Source: Inia geoffrensis (lineage: Eukaryota; Chordata; Mammalia; Artiodactyla; Iniidae). From it: a DNA stretch of 64,000 bases. Below the pieces are notes generated by a model, which worked only from the letters and a program-made list of their open reading frames with translations, searched no databases and was not told where the DNA came from. Positions 1 through 11,636 of the stretch are shown here, piece after piece. Numbering within the stretch: the first letter of the stretch is position 1; each line of letters opens with the position of its first letter. The position numbers and the translations under genes were made by a program. The stretch lies in assembly GCA_036417435.1 (NCBI GenBank), contig CM070913.1, positions 21,854,680 through 21,918,679 of the forward strand. Direction: 5' to 3'.

Positions 1-899
1 GTTCCTAATCATTGCCTCATTTTTTTTTTAGAAGACTGTAAATCAATCCTTTCTGAATTTTTAAAAGAAGTTTGTATTTCCAGAGAGTAAAATATCGACA
101 TTATAGAGAGGAAATGTGTGGAAGTTCTTGGTTAGTAGTTTCTGCTCTGCCAAAGTAACTAGAGTTGTAACTGGGTCCAAAGGAAGCAAGGTCACTTAAC
201 TCCGAGGAAGCTTCAGTGCTCCGTTTGGACTATTTGTATCTTCAGCCCCTTCTAAGACTTATCTGCTACTTATCCAATATAAACATCCTATCCATCTTTC
301 CCTCTTTTCCTCCCTGAATTTGTTAACCAAATAATGTAATGTAGCTAAATTTTAAATAATAAAAAGCATCCTGACCCACCCTATAGTAGATTAAAGAAAC
401 ATCCTCAGAAAGTTCTCACCTTGAGCATACAGTGTAACACTACCAGCTATAGAGTGAAGCCTAAATAAAACATACCACAGGGTGAGGAACTATCAACTGA
501 AGGAGACTCGATAGCACATACATGTATAAATGGAATCCAGATTTAAAGAAGAAGATAATTTCTGAAATGCCACTCAGTATTAAAGGTGGCCTCTTGGGGT
601 CCATGATTTCTCCAGAAAGGAAAGATGCATCCTATCTTGATCTGGAAGGGGCTTGACATTCTCTCCTGCTTCCTCCCCAAGTTTAAAGCCTTAATACCCA
701 TTCAAACAGTCACAGTACTCCAATTATCTCTGGTTTAAAATATACCCCAGTTCAGTACTGTGTGGCTTATAAATGACTAGGTTTTGCCCTCTGACTGATA
801 ACGTTTTCCCAGAGTCAAAGAGACTCTGCTTTTGTCTCTCTGCTTTTCTCAGTATAGTTGCACTTTATTTCAATACTTCTCTTGTAATTGAGCAATTCC
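1..899. other. Unique AT-rich DNA, no feature recognised
   Basis: I see no repeat family, long reading frame or structured element here. It is ordinary AT-rich mammalian intergenic or intronic sequence with short A/T runs. Confidence 0.5.
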
Positions 900-1320
900 A
901 TAAAATCAAATAAAATGATTTATAATGGAATGATTACTCCAGGGTAACATTTCAAGTGAAATTAAGATTGAAATCTAATTTAAAAGCTTTAATGTAAATG
1001 GGTCATTAGACGAGGCTCTCCGGGGAATTTGCAATTAAACTAAAGTGACAAGGGTTTTGTAGGGGTGATAGACCTAAAGGTGTTAGAATACTGATACATG
1101 CTCATTTCGGATGCAGCTGGCCTTATCACAACGGCTCAACAAGATCAGAGTCGCTGAGTGAAAGCTGCAATCAGAGTTGAACAAAAACATTCCAACCCAT
1201 TACAAGAATTTCTCATGAAAAGAAAAGTTCTGATTTATGGAAGGGCTTTAATGAATTCATTATGTTTAATTGACATTAATTAATCGAATTAACTATTGTT
1301 AACCATCACCATATTATTTT
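900..1320. promoter_or_regulatory. Candidate conserved noncoding element rich in homeodomain-like motifs
   Basis: This repeat-free block has a dense set of AT-core motifs at its right end: ATTAATTAAT (1275-1284), the SOX-like ATTGTT (1295-1300) overlapping the HNF1 half-site-like GTTAAC (1298-1303), and TTTAATTGAC (1265-1274). A GCAATTAAAC stretch lies near 1031. Such clusters are typical of vertebrate developmental enhancers, but motif density in AT-rich DNA is weak evidence. Conservation is inferred, not seen. Confidence 0.3.
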
Positions 1321-1734
1321 CATATCAGTATCTTACTTTTACTAACTATAGAACTATTCATTTCACAGTAAATGTCTTCTATTGATGTGATCTTTGATAT
1401 ACGATTTGCTATTGTATAATCTCTACACACAATATAGAATACTCTGCCTAGCCTTTTTGAATCTTGCCATCTCCACTTTCAGAGGTTTCCTTTTTGCCTG
1501 CGTTGGTCTTTGACAATTAATCATTTACTTTATTTTCTAAATTCCTTTTATTCTGTTCCTAGATTTTCAATTTGATAGTGAAACTTCCATGTGAATAGGT
1601 CCAAGTTCTCCAAAAAGAAATCATGTTGAATTTTTTGAGTCCCTACAGTGCTTGAAATACTGCATTGCACATAAGAAGGGTAATACATATTTAAGCTTAT
1701 TAACAATAATAATTATATTAAGAGTTAAACTTTT

Positions 1735-1975
1735 ATTGATCATTTTAAATGAGTAAGGCATTGTTAAGCCCTTAACGTAAATGATCTCATTTAATCTTCA
1801 CAATCATTCTGGATAGCAGAAATATTATTATCTCCATTTTTTAAATCTATAAACTGAAGTTTAGAAATGTTTCGGTAACTTGTCCAAGGTTGCAGAGCTA
1901 ATGAGGGGAAGAGCCAGAATTAAAAACCACAATTACATGTAACCAAAGCCCGTGGTTGTACCCACTATGCTCCAC
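1735..1975 (-). repeat. MIR SINE fragment, antisense
   Basis: In the + direction this reads like the reverse complement of MIR: an ATTATTATCTCCATTTT core, then the AACTTGTCCAAGG...GCAGAGCTAATGAG region, then a degenerate tRNA-like head ending in ACCCACTATGCTCCAC. MIR is an ancient tRNA-derived, L2-mobilised SINE, long inactive. Divergence is high and boundaries are approximate. Confidence 0.75.
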
Positions 1976-2984
1976 AGGTGAAGCTTGAGGTTAAATGTGA
2001 CCAATAGGAGAACCAAGGTTATGATGTTCTCTTTCTATTGTGTGTATCCACACATCTGATTGATTTTGTACATTTTCAGGTGTAATTGGTCTCAGCTCTT
2101 CAAAAGCTGGACTCATTCAGAAATAATAAAAATAAAATTCCTGAGCCATCCAGCAGATGTTACCAAATGTTTGGATTTATTTTTATGAAGTTTTTATAAA
2201 AATCAATTTCAATTTATACGCTTTATTTTTGTGGATGACAGAGATTTGAAGAGCTCTATTGAGAGAGGTGGCTGAAGTTTCACTTATTGCTTTTGAAATG
2301 CTCCGATTTTATATATATGACAGCTTTTGTGGAAGAAACAACATGCATGGTTCATAAGCCACTCTTTTTTTCTTGGATAGCACCCATAAGGCAAGGGTCC
2401 GGTGATTGGAGAGGTGTCCGGATCATGAACTATACAGCTCCATCGATAGCAGAAAATCAAGAGATTGCAAAAACCACCTCAAGGAAGGGAATTTGGAGAG
2501 GAAATAAACAGTCAAAACGTTTTTGCCATCCTCTCATAAGAGACACAATCTTTCCTTCAGACATTAAAATAATTATATCATTCATTTCAGTGTTGACACA
2601 TTTGGCAACTTGCATAGATCTGATTGACGGAGCAGTGGTGGTGAGGGTAGATTAAGCTAGGGTAATAGTTTCCAGAGGGAAGGAAAGAGCCAACAACTAA
2701 TAGATCATTAAGCACCTAGGTAGTTAGAAATATTGGCAACTCCTTTCAGCTTGTTCTGCCAGAACCTCACATGAAAAAGCGGATATTGTTGAACTGTCTC
2801 CGATCACAGTCAGGTATCTGCCTGCCCTCTTAAGAATGAACCTGGATTGATTCTTATGGTCAGAGAAAGGTTGTCTGGATATGAGTAGTCATAGCTTAAT
2901 TCCACCTAGAGCTGAGTTTTGGAGAATTATGTTCTACATTGTGAAAGACACAAAGGAAATCTTCCAGGAAAGAGATCACATTTA
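1976..2984. other. Unique sequence, no gene
   Basis: A 122-codon frame on the + strand (2287-2655) is the longest open stretch. It shows no recognisable domain, codon structure or flanking splice context, so I do not call it a gene. No repeat family was recognised. Confidence 0.45.
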
Positions 2985-3225
2985 CAGTCATGGCCTCCAA
3001 GCCAGGTATGATCTGGCCCTCCACTCCAACTATCCTAGCTTGCCATTGCTTCTTGAACACATCAAACTTCTTCCTGCCTTCCTGCCTCAGGGACTTTGTA
3101 TGTGCTACTCCTTCTACCTGGAATCCTTTCTAAGCTCTTTTCATCCCTTGACACCTCTCATCTTTTAAATTTAGGTCTCTATTCAAGTGTCACCTCCAGA
3201 GAGACTTCCCTGACCGTTCTGTGCA
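2985..3225 (-). repeat. LINE-2 3' region fragment, antisense
   Basis: The order GGACTTTGTATGTGCT...CTTCTACCTGGAAT...CAAGTGTCACCTCC...AGAGACTTCCCTGACC is the reverse complement of the L2 3' region. L2 is an ancient non-LTR retrotransposon, dead in placental mammals. Two overlapping short frames across this stretch are by-products. Confidence 0.75.
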
Positions 3226-3245
3226 TGCACACAAGCAGACGCGCG

Positions 3246-3255
3246 TGCATGCGCA

Positions 3256-3289
<34 letters not shown>
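3246..3289. repeat. (CA)n microsatellite
   Basis: A GCGCACACACATACACACAC... tract abuts the L2 fragment, with a purer CA array from about 3262 to 3288. Length polymorphism is likely. Confidence 0.9.
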
Positions 3290-3329
3290 TGGTTTGATAC
3301 TTATAGAGAACTTTCTTTCCTCTTAAAAG

Positions 3330-3660
3330 TTAACTGCTAATGAAAAACAAGGAAAGATAGAGAAGCTGTCACAGATTAGATAACACTAGAAGAAAAGATG
3401 ACTAAGTGCAGTGTAGTCCCCCACATCAGACCAGGGAAAAGAAAAGCATATTAGTGAAAAGGCTGGTGAAATCCAAATAAAGTCTCTAGTTTCGGTGACA
3501 GTATCATACTAACGTTCACATCACAGTTTTGACAAAGGCACCACAGTTATGTTAAGATTTTAGCACTAAGGGAAGCTGGGTGGAAAACATATAGGAACTC
3601 TCTATACTATCTTTGCAACTTTCCTGTCAATCTAAACTTATTCCAAAATAAAAAGTACAG
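3330..3660 (+). repeat. Old LINE-1 (L1M-type) 3' end
   Basis: The block GTGAAATCCAAATAAAGTCT...AGGAACTCTCTATACTAT...TTTGCAACTTTCCTGT...CCAAAATAAAAAGT matches the 3' untranslated end of L1M-group elements in sense orientation. Coding sequence is absent, so this is a 5'-truncated fossil. Confidence 0.75.
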
Positions 3661-4369
3661 TGAAAATATTAACTTCTATATAATGTCTGTAAGTTCTAAT
3701 AACTTTCTGTGTCATGAAGCATGACAGTCAGGTAGTCTCCCTGTCGCCTTAGTTTTCTTTCTCTTTCCTTGCACTTCGCATGTCCAAATCCTGGTTTTCC
3801 ACAGTAAGACTTTCGAGAGAGGGCCTGCATCCTTGGTTCTTTTAGGTGGAGGTATGATGGATGGGAAGCGTCATGAGAAGGTACAGCTCCACATAATCCC
3901 GGGCACTGGGCTCAGTGCCTTCCTTCATTTCCAGGGTGTGCTCTCCACAATTCCCTGGGCAGAGACATCAAAAGATTTCCTCTCTCCCTCCCTTAGATGG
4001 CCTATATTGGCCAGGTGTTTTGACACACTCAGAGATTTATTAAAAACTGTGGGCATCACATTCTTGGTGGTGAGTTACAAAGTGTTCTGTATGGCCAGAT
4101 GTTCTGAAAATAGAGACATATTTTCATTTGATATATTAAAAGAAAGTAAGATTTTGTTACAGCAAGTAACAACAATGGGCAAGGCATTTGCTTAGCCCTT
4201 TGGGGACACAAAGATGAATTAGACACAGACAATATACCCCAGAGAACCCATTAGAGAACAGAATATGTCTTCAGAGGGCCAGCTCTTTTGAAAGAGAAAA
4301 GTTAGGCTTATGACACGAAAGTCATAGAATGAGCGGCGCTTTCAGATAATCTATATTTTAAGTAAAACT
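3661..4369. other. Unique sequence, no gene
   Basis: It includes a 120-codon frame at 3833-4195 (+) with no recognisable family, signal or domain. No repeat was assigned. Confidence 0.4.
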
Positions 4370-4565
4370 TTGCAACCCAGACTCTGCCACTTACTAGCTT
4401 AATAACATTGGGCAAGTTCCTCAACCTGTGTACTCTGGTTTGTTAATCTGTAAAATGGGAATAAAAATGAGACCTACATGTGTGAATTTAATGAGTTAAT
4501 TTCTATAAAGTACTAAGAATGATGTCTGGTACATGGAAAGGACTCAATAAATGTACGTCATTATT
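4370..4565 (+). repeat. MIR SINE, sense
   Basis: The MIR order is clear: CTCTGCCACTTACTAGCTTA, then TTGGGCAAGTTCCTCAACCT, then AATCTGTAAAATGGG, then TAATGAGTTAAT, then ACTCAATAAATG. This is one of the better preserved MIR copies in the window. Confidence 0.9.
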
Positions 4566-5492
4566 ACTGATATTTAAATAAATATGTAGATAGCAAAAAA
4601 TGCTAACAGGGTAAGAATTAGGCTGAAAAACTACCATCTATTACTGCTCATCAATAATTTATTTTAAGCCATTTTTCCACATTATAGTCATGGAACTTAC
4701 AATTAAAATAAGAATATCATTTTATTTGCTGATTTGCGCAAATATAAGCAAAAAAGTAATATACACATATATTCCTTTCCAATAGAATACAATACAGACC
4801 CCTCACTTTGCCCAAAAGATGCTTCTCAAAATAGAGTGCAAAATAATAACTTTGTAGTTTGAGAAAAAATTCTCATTAACTTACATTATTGGTTTCTGAT
4901 CCGATTGATCTTAAATTGGTCATCATTCTTGAGGTGTGAAATTTTGGTATTGGTTTAGTTTTCCTATCAGGTAGCTAATGATATATATAATTTTATAAGG
5001 CATTTGTCTACTACCACTACCATTTCAATCTCCTGGATCAATGAAATGGCACTGATGAATTGTAATAATCTTCAGGCATTGTAAGATAAAACTTCTGCCA
5101 TTTTAACTGGTAGGTTAATTCTGATGATGTTGATGATAAAATGGAATGAGTTGATGATTTCATATGAGACAGAATTCCTCAACATCACTGTGCTATTAGA
5201 CAGAGAGAAAGAGATCTCCCCCGTAGTAAGGTCAATCTGTCTGTCCTACCCCCAGCATTACACTCTGCCACCTAAACTCAAAGGTGGGCTTAAAGGAGAG
5301 AACAAAGGAAGAGAACAGAGAGGAAAGTTTAAAGGGCTTTCCATACAGGCTTGTCTGGCCTCAGAACTGGGAAAGCAGAGATCACGTCCCCAGAACATTG
5401 TCTTGTAAACACAACCTTTTTCTTGCTTAACATGACTAATTTCATGGAAAGACTTCCATATTGTAAAGGGAAAATTCTCAAAGAAAGAAGTA
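4566..5492. other. Unique AT-rich sequence, no gene
   Basis: No repeat family was recognised. Frames of 94 codons (+, 5124-5408) and 92 codons (-, 5258-5536) overlap on opposite strands, and the second runs into the Tigger-like element. I treat both as chance. Confidence 0.4.
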
Positions 5493-5735
5493 AAGCTGAC
5501 CCTTGAACAATCTAGGTTTGAACTGCATGGGTCCACTTACACATGGATTTTTTTCCAACAGTAAATACTACAATGCTGCATGACCCTCTCCTCGGCTGGT
5601 TGAATCCGAGGATACAGAGGAAGCGTGGATGTGCAGGACCTGTGGACACGGACGGCTGACTGTAAGTTATACCTGGATTTTTGATGGCATAGAGGGGTCG
5701 GTGCCCCTAACCCCACATTGTTCAGGGATCAAGTA
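5493..5735. mobile_element. Tigger/pogo-group nonautonomous DNA transposon (MER44/Tigger7-like)
   Basis: The left end contains TGACCCTTGAACAAT. The right end contains ATTGTTCAGGGATCA, whose reverse complement TGATCCCTGAACAAT matches the left at 13 of 15 positions, so both terminal inverted repeats are visible. The interior reads TTGAACTGCATGGGTCCACTTA ... GGTTGAATCCGAGGATACAG, diagnostic of this group. It is flanked by TA dinucleotides, as expected for pogo-type insertions. There is no transposase, so it is a dead MITE-like relic. The subfamily name is from memory and less certain than the class. Confidence 0.75.
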
Positions 5736-5849
5736 TAGGACCAGTTTTTATATTAAGGTATTGGCCCCTGACAATCTTGACAAAACCATCCACATTGCTT
5801 TCTTGTTCTTTGTTTTTATTTTTTAACATTCATTAACTGTCTTTTTAAA

Positions 5850-5965
5850 AAGCAGTAGAAAGAATATGAGCTATTTAGTTAGAGGAAGTGAGTTCAAATC
5901 CTTGGTCTATTACTCACACTTTTGTGACTTTGGCCAAGTTACTGTTTCAGCTATCAAACAGTTGA
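5850..5965 (+). repeat. MIR SINE fragment, sense
   Basis: AGTTCAAATCCTTGGTCTAT followed by TGTGACTTTGGCCAAGTTAC is the tRNA-like to core junction of MIR. It is truncated at about 115 bp. Confidence 0.6.
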
Positions 5966-6017
5966 CATTTCACATGTCAGTGCATAGAAGACCCCTAGGT
6001 GCTATGATTATGTGACA

Positions 6018-6165
6018 TGATGTTTACATACGCCTCCCAGCAATTCTCAGAGGACTCCTGAGAGATGAGGACGCCAAGGTTGAGGGGACAGGGGCTTGCT
6101 CAAGGTCGCAGTAATTGCTAGAGCTGGAGGTCAAACCCAGATCTTGTCTGACCCTAAACAATAAA
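6018..6165 (-). repeat. MIR SINE fragment, antisense
   Basis: AGATGAGGACGCCAAGGTTG ... GGGCTTGCTCAAGGTCGCAG ... TCAAACCCAGATCTTGTCTG is the reverse complement of MIR. A weaker MIR-like piece (about 6200-6290) follows. Confidence 0.7.
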
Positions 6166-6289
6166 ATTAGCTACACCTGCTGAGCTCCTGCAAGAAGCCA
6201 GTAGAGCACCCTCTATGTATTAACTGATTTAAACTTCGCAGAAATGGTAGGAGGTAAGTACTACCATGATCCTTACTTCCCAGACTATA

Positions 6290-8384
6290 AAATCAATCCT
6301 GTAGATACATTTCTCATCATGTAACCCCCTCATTTATATGTGCATGTATGACATTTTCCTAATGTCTCTGTGACACATTTAAACACAAAATGCTAATAAA
6401 ATCCATGCACATGTTTCTCAAAATGTTTTGAGTGGGTTTTCCCTTTCACTGTAACTTCCCATCAAATACGCTTTCTCCAGAACCCTTTGTGGCATATGGA
6501 GAAGGACAGAATTGATCCTCAATTTACAGAGCTTCTTTTGGTCTATATACGTATGTGTTAAAAATGCCAACCTCATTTATAAGACGTCACCATCAATTTA
6601 AAAACTGTTTGTGATTTTCTGCTACCTTTGTATTTTTCTCCTGAAGAAAAAGATAACGTTTTACTGTTTCAAAACCACCAAGAAGCAACAAATTTAATGA
6701 GAAATTAATGACCAGGAGAACTATTTCAATCAAATTCTGAACCAAGCTGAACCCTAGGGTTTTAAAATGTTCAATCAAATACCACCATCCTAGTGTGCGA
6801 GTTTGTTTTTTCTTGGCATCATGTAACTTCCTGTTTCTAAGAAAAAAGGATTAAAGTGTCCCATAAAAAAAAAAAAAAAAAGCTCCAAAAGCTTCTTGGA
6901 CATCAAAGGGACCTTACACAACAACATTTTGATGAGTTAAGTGTAAAGGAATCAAAAACACATGGATTAAATTTCCCATAAAACCCACATGTGTTTAAAA
7001 ATCAAGGGAAAATGTGCTTGGCCAAATGCATTTGGGGTTTTGTCAAACCCCAAACATTTGAGGAATAGTGTGAGATGTTTAAGGAACACAAAACACAGCT
7101 GGATCAGCCTATATCATTCCAAAAGCATACACCAGTGGGAGATGATAAGGAAGATAAACCCACAAAACTGTAGTTTGGGCCTAAGGACCACATTCCGGAT
7201 TATTGATAAGAAAGTTGTGGCTTTCAAATATATATATTTTAACTGCCTCTAAATTTAGAAAATTACAACTTATATACCCTGTTAAGAGTCACTTAGTAAA
7301 GAGCTCTTCTATTTCTTTAAAAAAAAGCAAACAGGAATCATCATTTCCAACCTTCAGACTTTCCAACTTAACCAGATGGGATCTTTTCCACAGCTTTCAA
7401 ACCTTAATCAAGTTGCCCCATGTTTTGTATTATCTTTGATTTAGCTTTGCTAGACTAAGCACATTATTAATTGGTTCTCCTTTTATTTACAATACTATTG
7501 CTTGAAATATATACTAGAGTGGATAATTCAATTTGGGGTTTACTGTAATTAAAAAAGTCAAAAGAGCAATAAACGTAAGGGTTAGTAAATAATTGCCTCT
7601 GAGAACCAGCATAAATCATCAAGATTAAATGATTTTATATCATATTTAAACTCCTTAATTTTAATTTATGATTGCCAACCTATTTTCTGTCATTGTTGAC
7701 TAGAATTTCTTGTCAGTGCTTTACATCTTTAGAGGTGATGGGAAGGGACTCCTGAAGGTTCTCATTCTATGGGGGCTGAAATAATGCATCCATATCGTTT
7801 CCTTCTTATCATTTTCCTAGTGAATTCTACTTATTTTAAAAATTAGCCCAACTAGTGGGGAGGTCAATTTGATCATGGATTTCAGTACTTTTCCAAATCT
7901 ACTTTCTAATTTAATAAGTAAGATTTTCATCTTTTGGGAGTATCTAGTTTATAGATATATAAATAAACAGATGTTTCCTTTGGCTAAGCAATACTATGCA
8001 TTACATTTTGGGTGACAAAAATAATTATTGAGAGCACTGTCATGATTTCCAAGAGGGTACAAAAGTTAATGAAGCCATGGCTGTGCTTTCTTGACCCTCC
8101 CCCCAAATAGCTAATCAGCAATATTGCAAATTCCTTTCTCCTTTCCAATATAGACAACACAGAATATCCTTCAAAAATATAATGCAATGAAAATATAAAT
8201 AAAGAGAAAGTATTTTTTCCAAATGAAAGCAGCACTGATACGGGAACGATGTACATATTTTTCTACCCTCAAACACTGCAATATGAATTAACGGTTTCTA
8301 CACACTTGAATCCAAGTTCTGTTCTCCACATGGTAATTTATGACGCATAGCAAGGTCACGTCTCAAGAGCTAACCCTGTGCATT
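6290..8384. other. Mostly unique AT-rich sequence with one hairpin
   Basis: No gene or repeat family was recognised. A 17-base A run lies at 6865-6881, and an unusually clean inverted repeat at 7023-7060 is listed separately. All frames are under 91 codons. Confidence 0.45.
7023..7060. repeat. Short inverted repeat (hairpin-forming)
   Basis: TTTGGGGTTT (7031-7040), the loop TGTC, then AAACCCCAAA (7045-7054) form a perfect 10-bp stem. The outer arms CAAATG (7023-7028) and CATTTG (7055-7060) also pair, with two bulged bases (CA), giving 16 paired positions. No known repeat was recognised around it. Confidence 0.8.
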
Positions 8385-8600
8385 AATAAAAACAGCAATA
8401 GCAACCAGAATACCATTTATTGGAGCCCATCATTTGCTAAGATTAGAGTCAGACATTTTAAGACATTAGCTTTAAAGCTCACAACAACCTGGACAGGGAG
8501 ATTTCCATTGTTTCCATTTTAGCATTGAGGATTAATCCTTGTTGAGGATTATCAAAAAGATTAAGTCACTTGCCCATGAATATGTAGACAGACATGTTCG
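8385..8600 (-). repeat. Probable MIR fragment, antisense
   Basis: CTCACAACAACCTGGACAGG ... CATTGTTTCCATTTTAGCAT ... GATTAAGTCACTTGCCCATG resembles reverse-complement MIR, with an internal duplication or insertion around the GAGGATTA repeats. Boundaries are uncertain. Confidence 0.5.
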
Positions 8601-9590
8601 GTCACCAAGCCCATACCCTCCCCTCAACTCTGTTGCCTCTTATATATTTAAGGCAAATAAAAGAAAACAGTGACGGTGTCTTAGGAGACTGAAGAGAGGG
8701 ACCCCAGGAGGGACAAGAGTAATATAATCCTGTCTTAAGAGGTTAGCAGCCTCTCACATCGATATGGTTTGTAGTTCTTGAAATCACAGATCCTGTTCTG
8801 TTGCCCACCCTAATGGCTATTCTATGTCCCAATGTGATACATCTTTCACTCCAGACATGACTTGGATCGGTTTGCTGCATTTATACTCTTTTAAATTTCC
8901 TTTGCACATGCTCAGGGCATCATTTTGGAGAGCAGTCAATTGCTCAGGGAACTGATTCCATGATGCTTTCAAGTCTGTCACCTGTTTCTCATTATTTCTT
9001 TCTTGAGCTTAGTGAACAGACATGAGTGTTCCCTACCTTGGGAATGAAAAGTCTGTGGCCAGAAAAACAAAATCACACTCACCGTGGTCGTGCTCTTCCT
9101 ATTACAATCTCGTCTCCTCGGTCAGTGCAATGTGTCCTGGAATAAAGAGAAAACCTGCTGAACAAGTTTTTCTTTATTCATTGCAGCCTTAGAGGCCTTT
9201 CCATTAATGCCCGGGGTCCCTAACTAGGCTGATGGGTTACATGAGATTGGTAGCACATGGTAAAATAATTAGGAGGCTATCGTAGACTCGAGCAGGTGCT
9301 GTCCTGTGAATGAGAACCACAGACAGTCTGCAGCAGGCCAAGATCGTGAAGAATGATGCCAAAACCCAAAATCACTACATGAGAACAAATCAGCAAAGTG
9401 AAATCACGAAAGAGGTACAGCTCCTTCAAAAAGAGATGAGAAAAATTTGCTGGCTTGACAATCAGAGTGAGTAATTTGAATTAAGTTAAAAATAGATTGG
9501 GGGAAATGGTAGAAGAGATGGAAAAAACAGATACATTCAGCTATAAAATACTGAATACATACATTTTAGGCGGCTTTAAAAAATTGGAAG
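8601..9590. other. Unique sequence, no gene
   Basis: No recognisable coding or repeat signal until the CHR-2 SINE starting at 9591. Confidence 0.4.
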
Positions 9591-9790
9591 TGGGCTTCCC
9601 TGGTGGCGCAGTGGTTGAGAGTCCGCCTGCCAATGCAGGGGACACGGGTTCGTGCCCCGGTCTGGGAAGATCCCACATGCCGCAGAGCGGCTGGGCCCGT
9701 GAGCCATGGCCGCTGAGCCTGTGTGTCCGGATCCTGTGCTCCACAATGGGAGAGGCCACAACAGTGAGAGGCCCGCGTACCGCAAAAAAA
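9591..9790 (+). mobile_element. CHR-2-type cetacean SINE, sense
   Basis: This is a full-length short SINE: a tRNA-like head with the RNA polymerase III A-box-like TGGCGCAGTGG and B-box region GGGTTCGTGCCC, a GC-rich body, the end GCGTACCGC, and an A tail. The target-site duplication AAAAAATTGGAAG is at 9578-9590 and 9788-9800 (13 bp, overlapping the A tail). SINEs of this type are copied by L1 machinery and encode no protein, so the overlapping frames on both strands are artefacts. Confidence 0.95.
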
Positions 9791-9969
9791 AAATTGGAAG
9801 CAAATATTTTCAAGAGCCTAGTATGAACAGTCAATAGATAAATGGACAAATAAAGAGAATAAATAATTTACAAAGGGGAAGAAATATAAAGAAAAATAAC
9901 CTTTTTCACTAGAAATAAATCTGTTTTTTAAAATGACGCATTTTTCTAATCTGTTAAATTCATATTTTT

Positions 9970-10540
9970 TAAAGTGCATAATTCCCATTGAAGGTGAAGA
10001 TCAAAGGAAATAAACACTTTTGAACATTGCTGATGGTACTCTCAGTTAGCGTAAATCTTTTACAAAGAAATTTAGCAATGCATAGCAAAATCCTCAAATA
10101 TTTATATATTTTAGCCTCTTTAGAAATTGACTCTAAGGAAATAATCTTAAGTATACATACAAAGATATTCATTGGAGCATTATTTATAATCAAAATATAG
10201 AAACAAACCCCAAAATGTCCTGAAAGGCAGATCCATTCAATGAAATGATTGCAAAAGTGATTATTATGAAGACTAAATACTTGGGAAATGCTTTTGTTAT
10301 CATATTGACTGAAAAAGAGCACGAAAAAAATATACGATAATAACTATGGACAAACAAAATTTTCTATCAGAAAAAAAGACTGAAAAGGAATATACTAAAA
10401 TAATAGCAGGGATTGTACTAGTATGGCGGGACTCGTGCTGATTATATTTTTTTCTGCATTTGCCATGCCGTCCTTAATGTGATTGCATCACCTTTATTAA
10501 TACAATATTTTAAGGAATAGAGCTAATATTTTAAAGTCAG
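9970..10540 (+). repeat. Old LINE-1 (L1ME-like) 3' fragment, sense
   Basis: Recognisable elements in order are GATATTCATTGGAGCATTAT, TTATAATCAAAATATAGAAA, ATTGACTGAAAAAGAGCACG and GACTGAAAAGGAATATACTA. They match the noncoding 3' portion of ancient L1 elements. A second fragment of the same type lies at about 38270-38720. Confidence 0.6.
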
Positions 10541-11119
10541 TATCTTTTTAAATAACTCATTGAAAGATCAGGAGAAAAACCCCACAAAACTATAAACTAA
10601 CAAGACATACATAGCATTTATATTTAAGGGAAAGATATCAGAAAGGCATTTAAATAGGTCCTATAGTTTATAAAGAGATAAAACTGTTTTATCTGCAAGA
10701 CAACAATGTATTGAAACATCCAAAAAAGCTTGGTAAAGAGGAATGCATGCTGAATGAAATGAATTCCTTCTAAACTAGGTTGAAATATACATAGATAAGG
10801 GAGGGAAGAAGAGATATCTACGATATACCCTGGGCTAGAGTATATTCTGCTCTTGCCATTTTAGGCCATATGGACTCAATAAACAATTCTGTTTGACATT
10901 GTTTCAGAGTGTCTTCCCTGAGACCAGATGGCTCTACTAGACTTCTTGAATTCTATTCCTATTCTATAACTCTATGAACTGTATTAAATAATAAAGAATA
11001 AAGTAAGGAGCAAGCACACCTGACACTCGGTTCCAGTGGATGAATTCAGTGAGACCCAATCACTCACTAAGATAAAAAACTTTAAAAATTTTTCTCGCTA
11101 CAGTACGGTCACCTATCAG

Positions 11120-11202
11120 TGAAATAATAAAATAATAATAATAATAATAATATATTATTATTATATATAATATTAATAATATATATTAATAATAATATTT
11201 TC
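11120..11202. repeat. (TAA)n / AT-rich palindromic tract
   Basis: An AATAATAATAATAAT array passes into a self-complementary mix of ATTATT, TATATA and TAATAATA units, with no G or C from about 11124 until the flank. It is prone to slippage and hairpin formation. Confidence 0.85.
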
Positions 11203-11608
11203 ACAGATTATTCACTGCCTGTCCAATCAAGAAATGGAAAGAAGAGGCCCTTTTTACTAGCAAACTTTCAAAAAAATCTTGCTAACTCTAATAATATCTA
11301 CCCAAATAGATATAGCATGGTTAAAATGGCTGGCAGTCGGCCACGAAACACAGCCTGATGGATTCGCCACAAAATGGTATAACTAGTTTTTCTTTATTTG
11401 AAGTTCCCATGTCGAAGAAGAATTAGCAATTTTTGCACTTTCATGGGACAACAGACTGTGATTTAAATTTCAGTTTGTGTAGCTCATTTTGTGTATCACG
11501 ATGTTTTGTGCTCTATCACATATCTGGTCTTTACATCTTTTGACTTTTCCTCAGCGGTATTGGGGTGTCACATGGTATCGTATCGGGTAGGTAGTACTGG
11601 AGGCCAGG

Positions 11609-11636
11609 TGGGGACAGGAGGGGACAGGAGGGGACA
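11609..11636. repeat. Short tandem of a 10-mer
   Basis: GGGGACAGGA is repeated in tandem (nearly three units, the last truncated at GGGGACAG). It is a minor G-rich minisatellite-like stretch in otherwise unique sequence. Confidence 0.85.
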
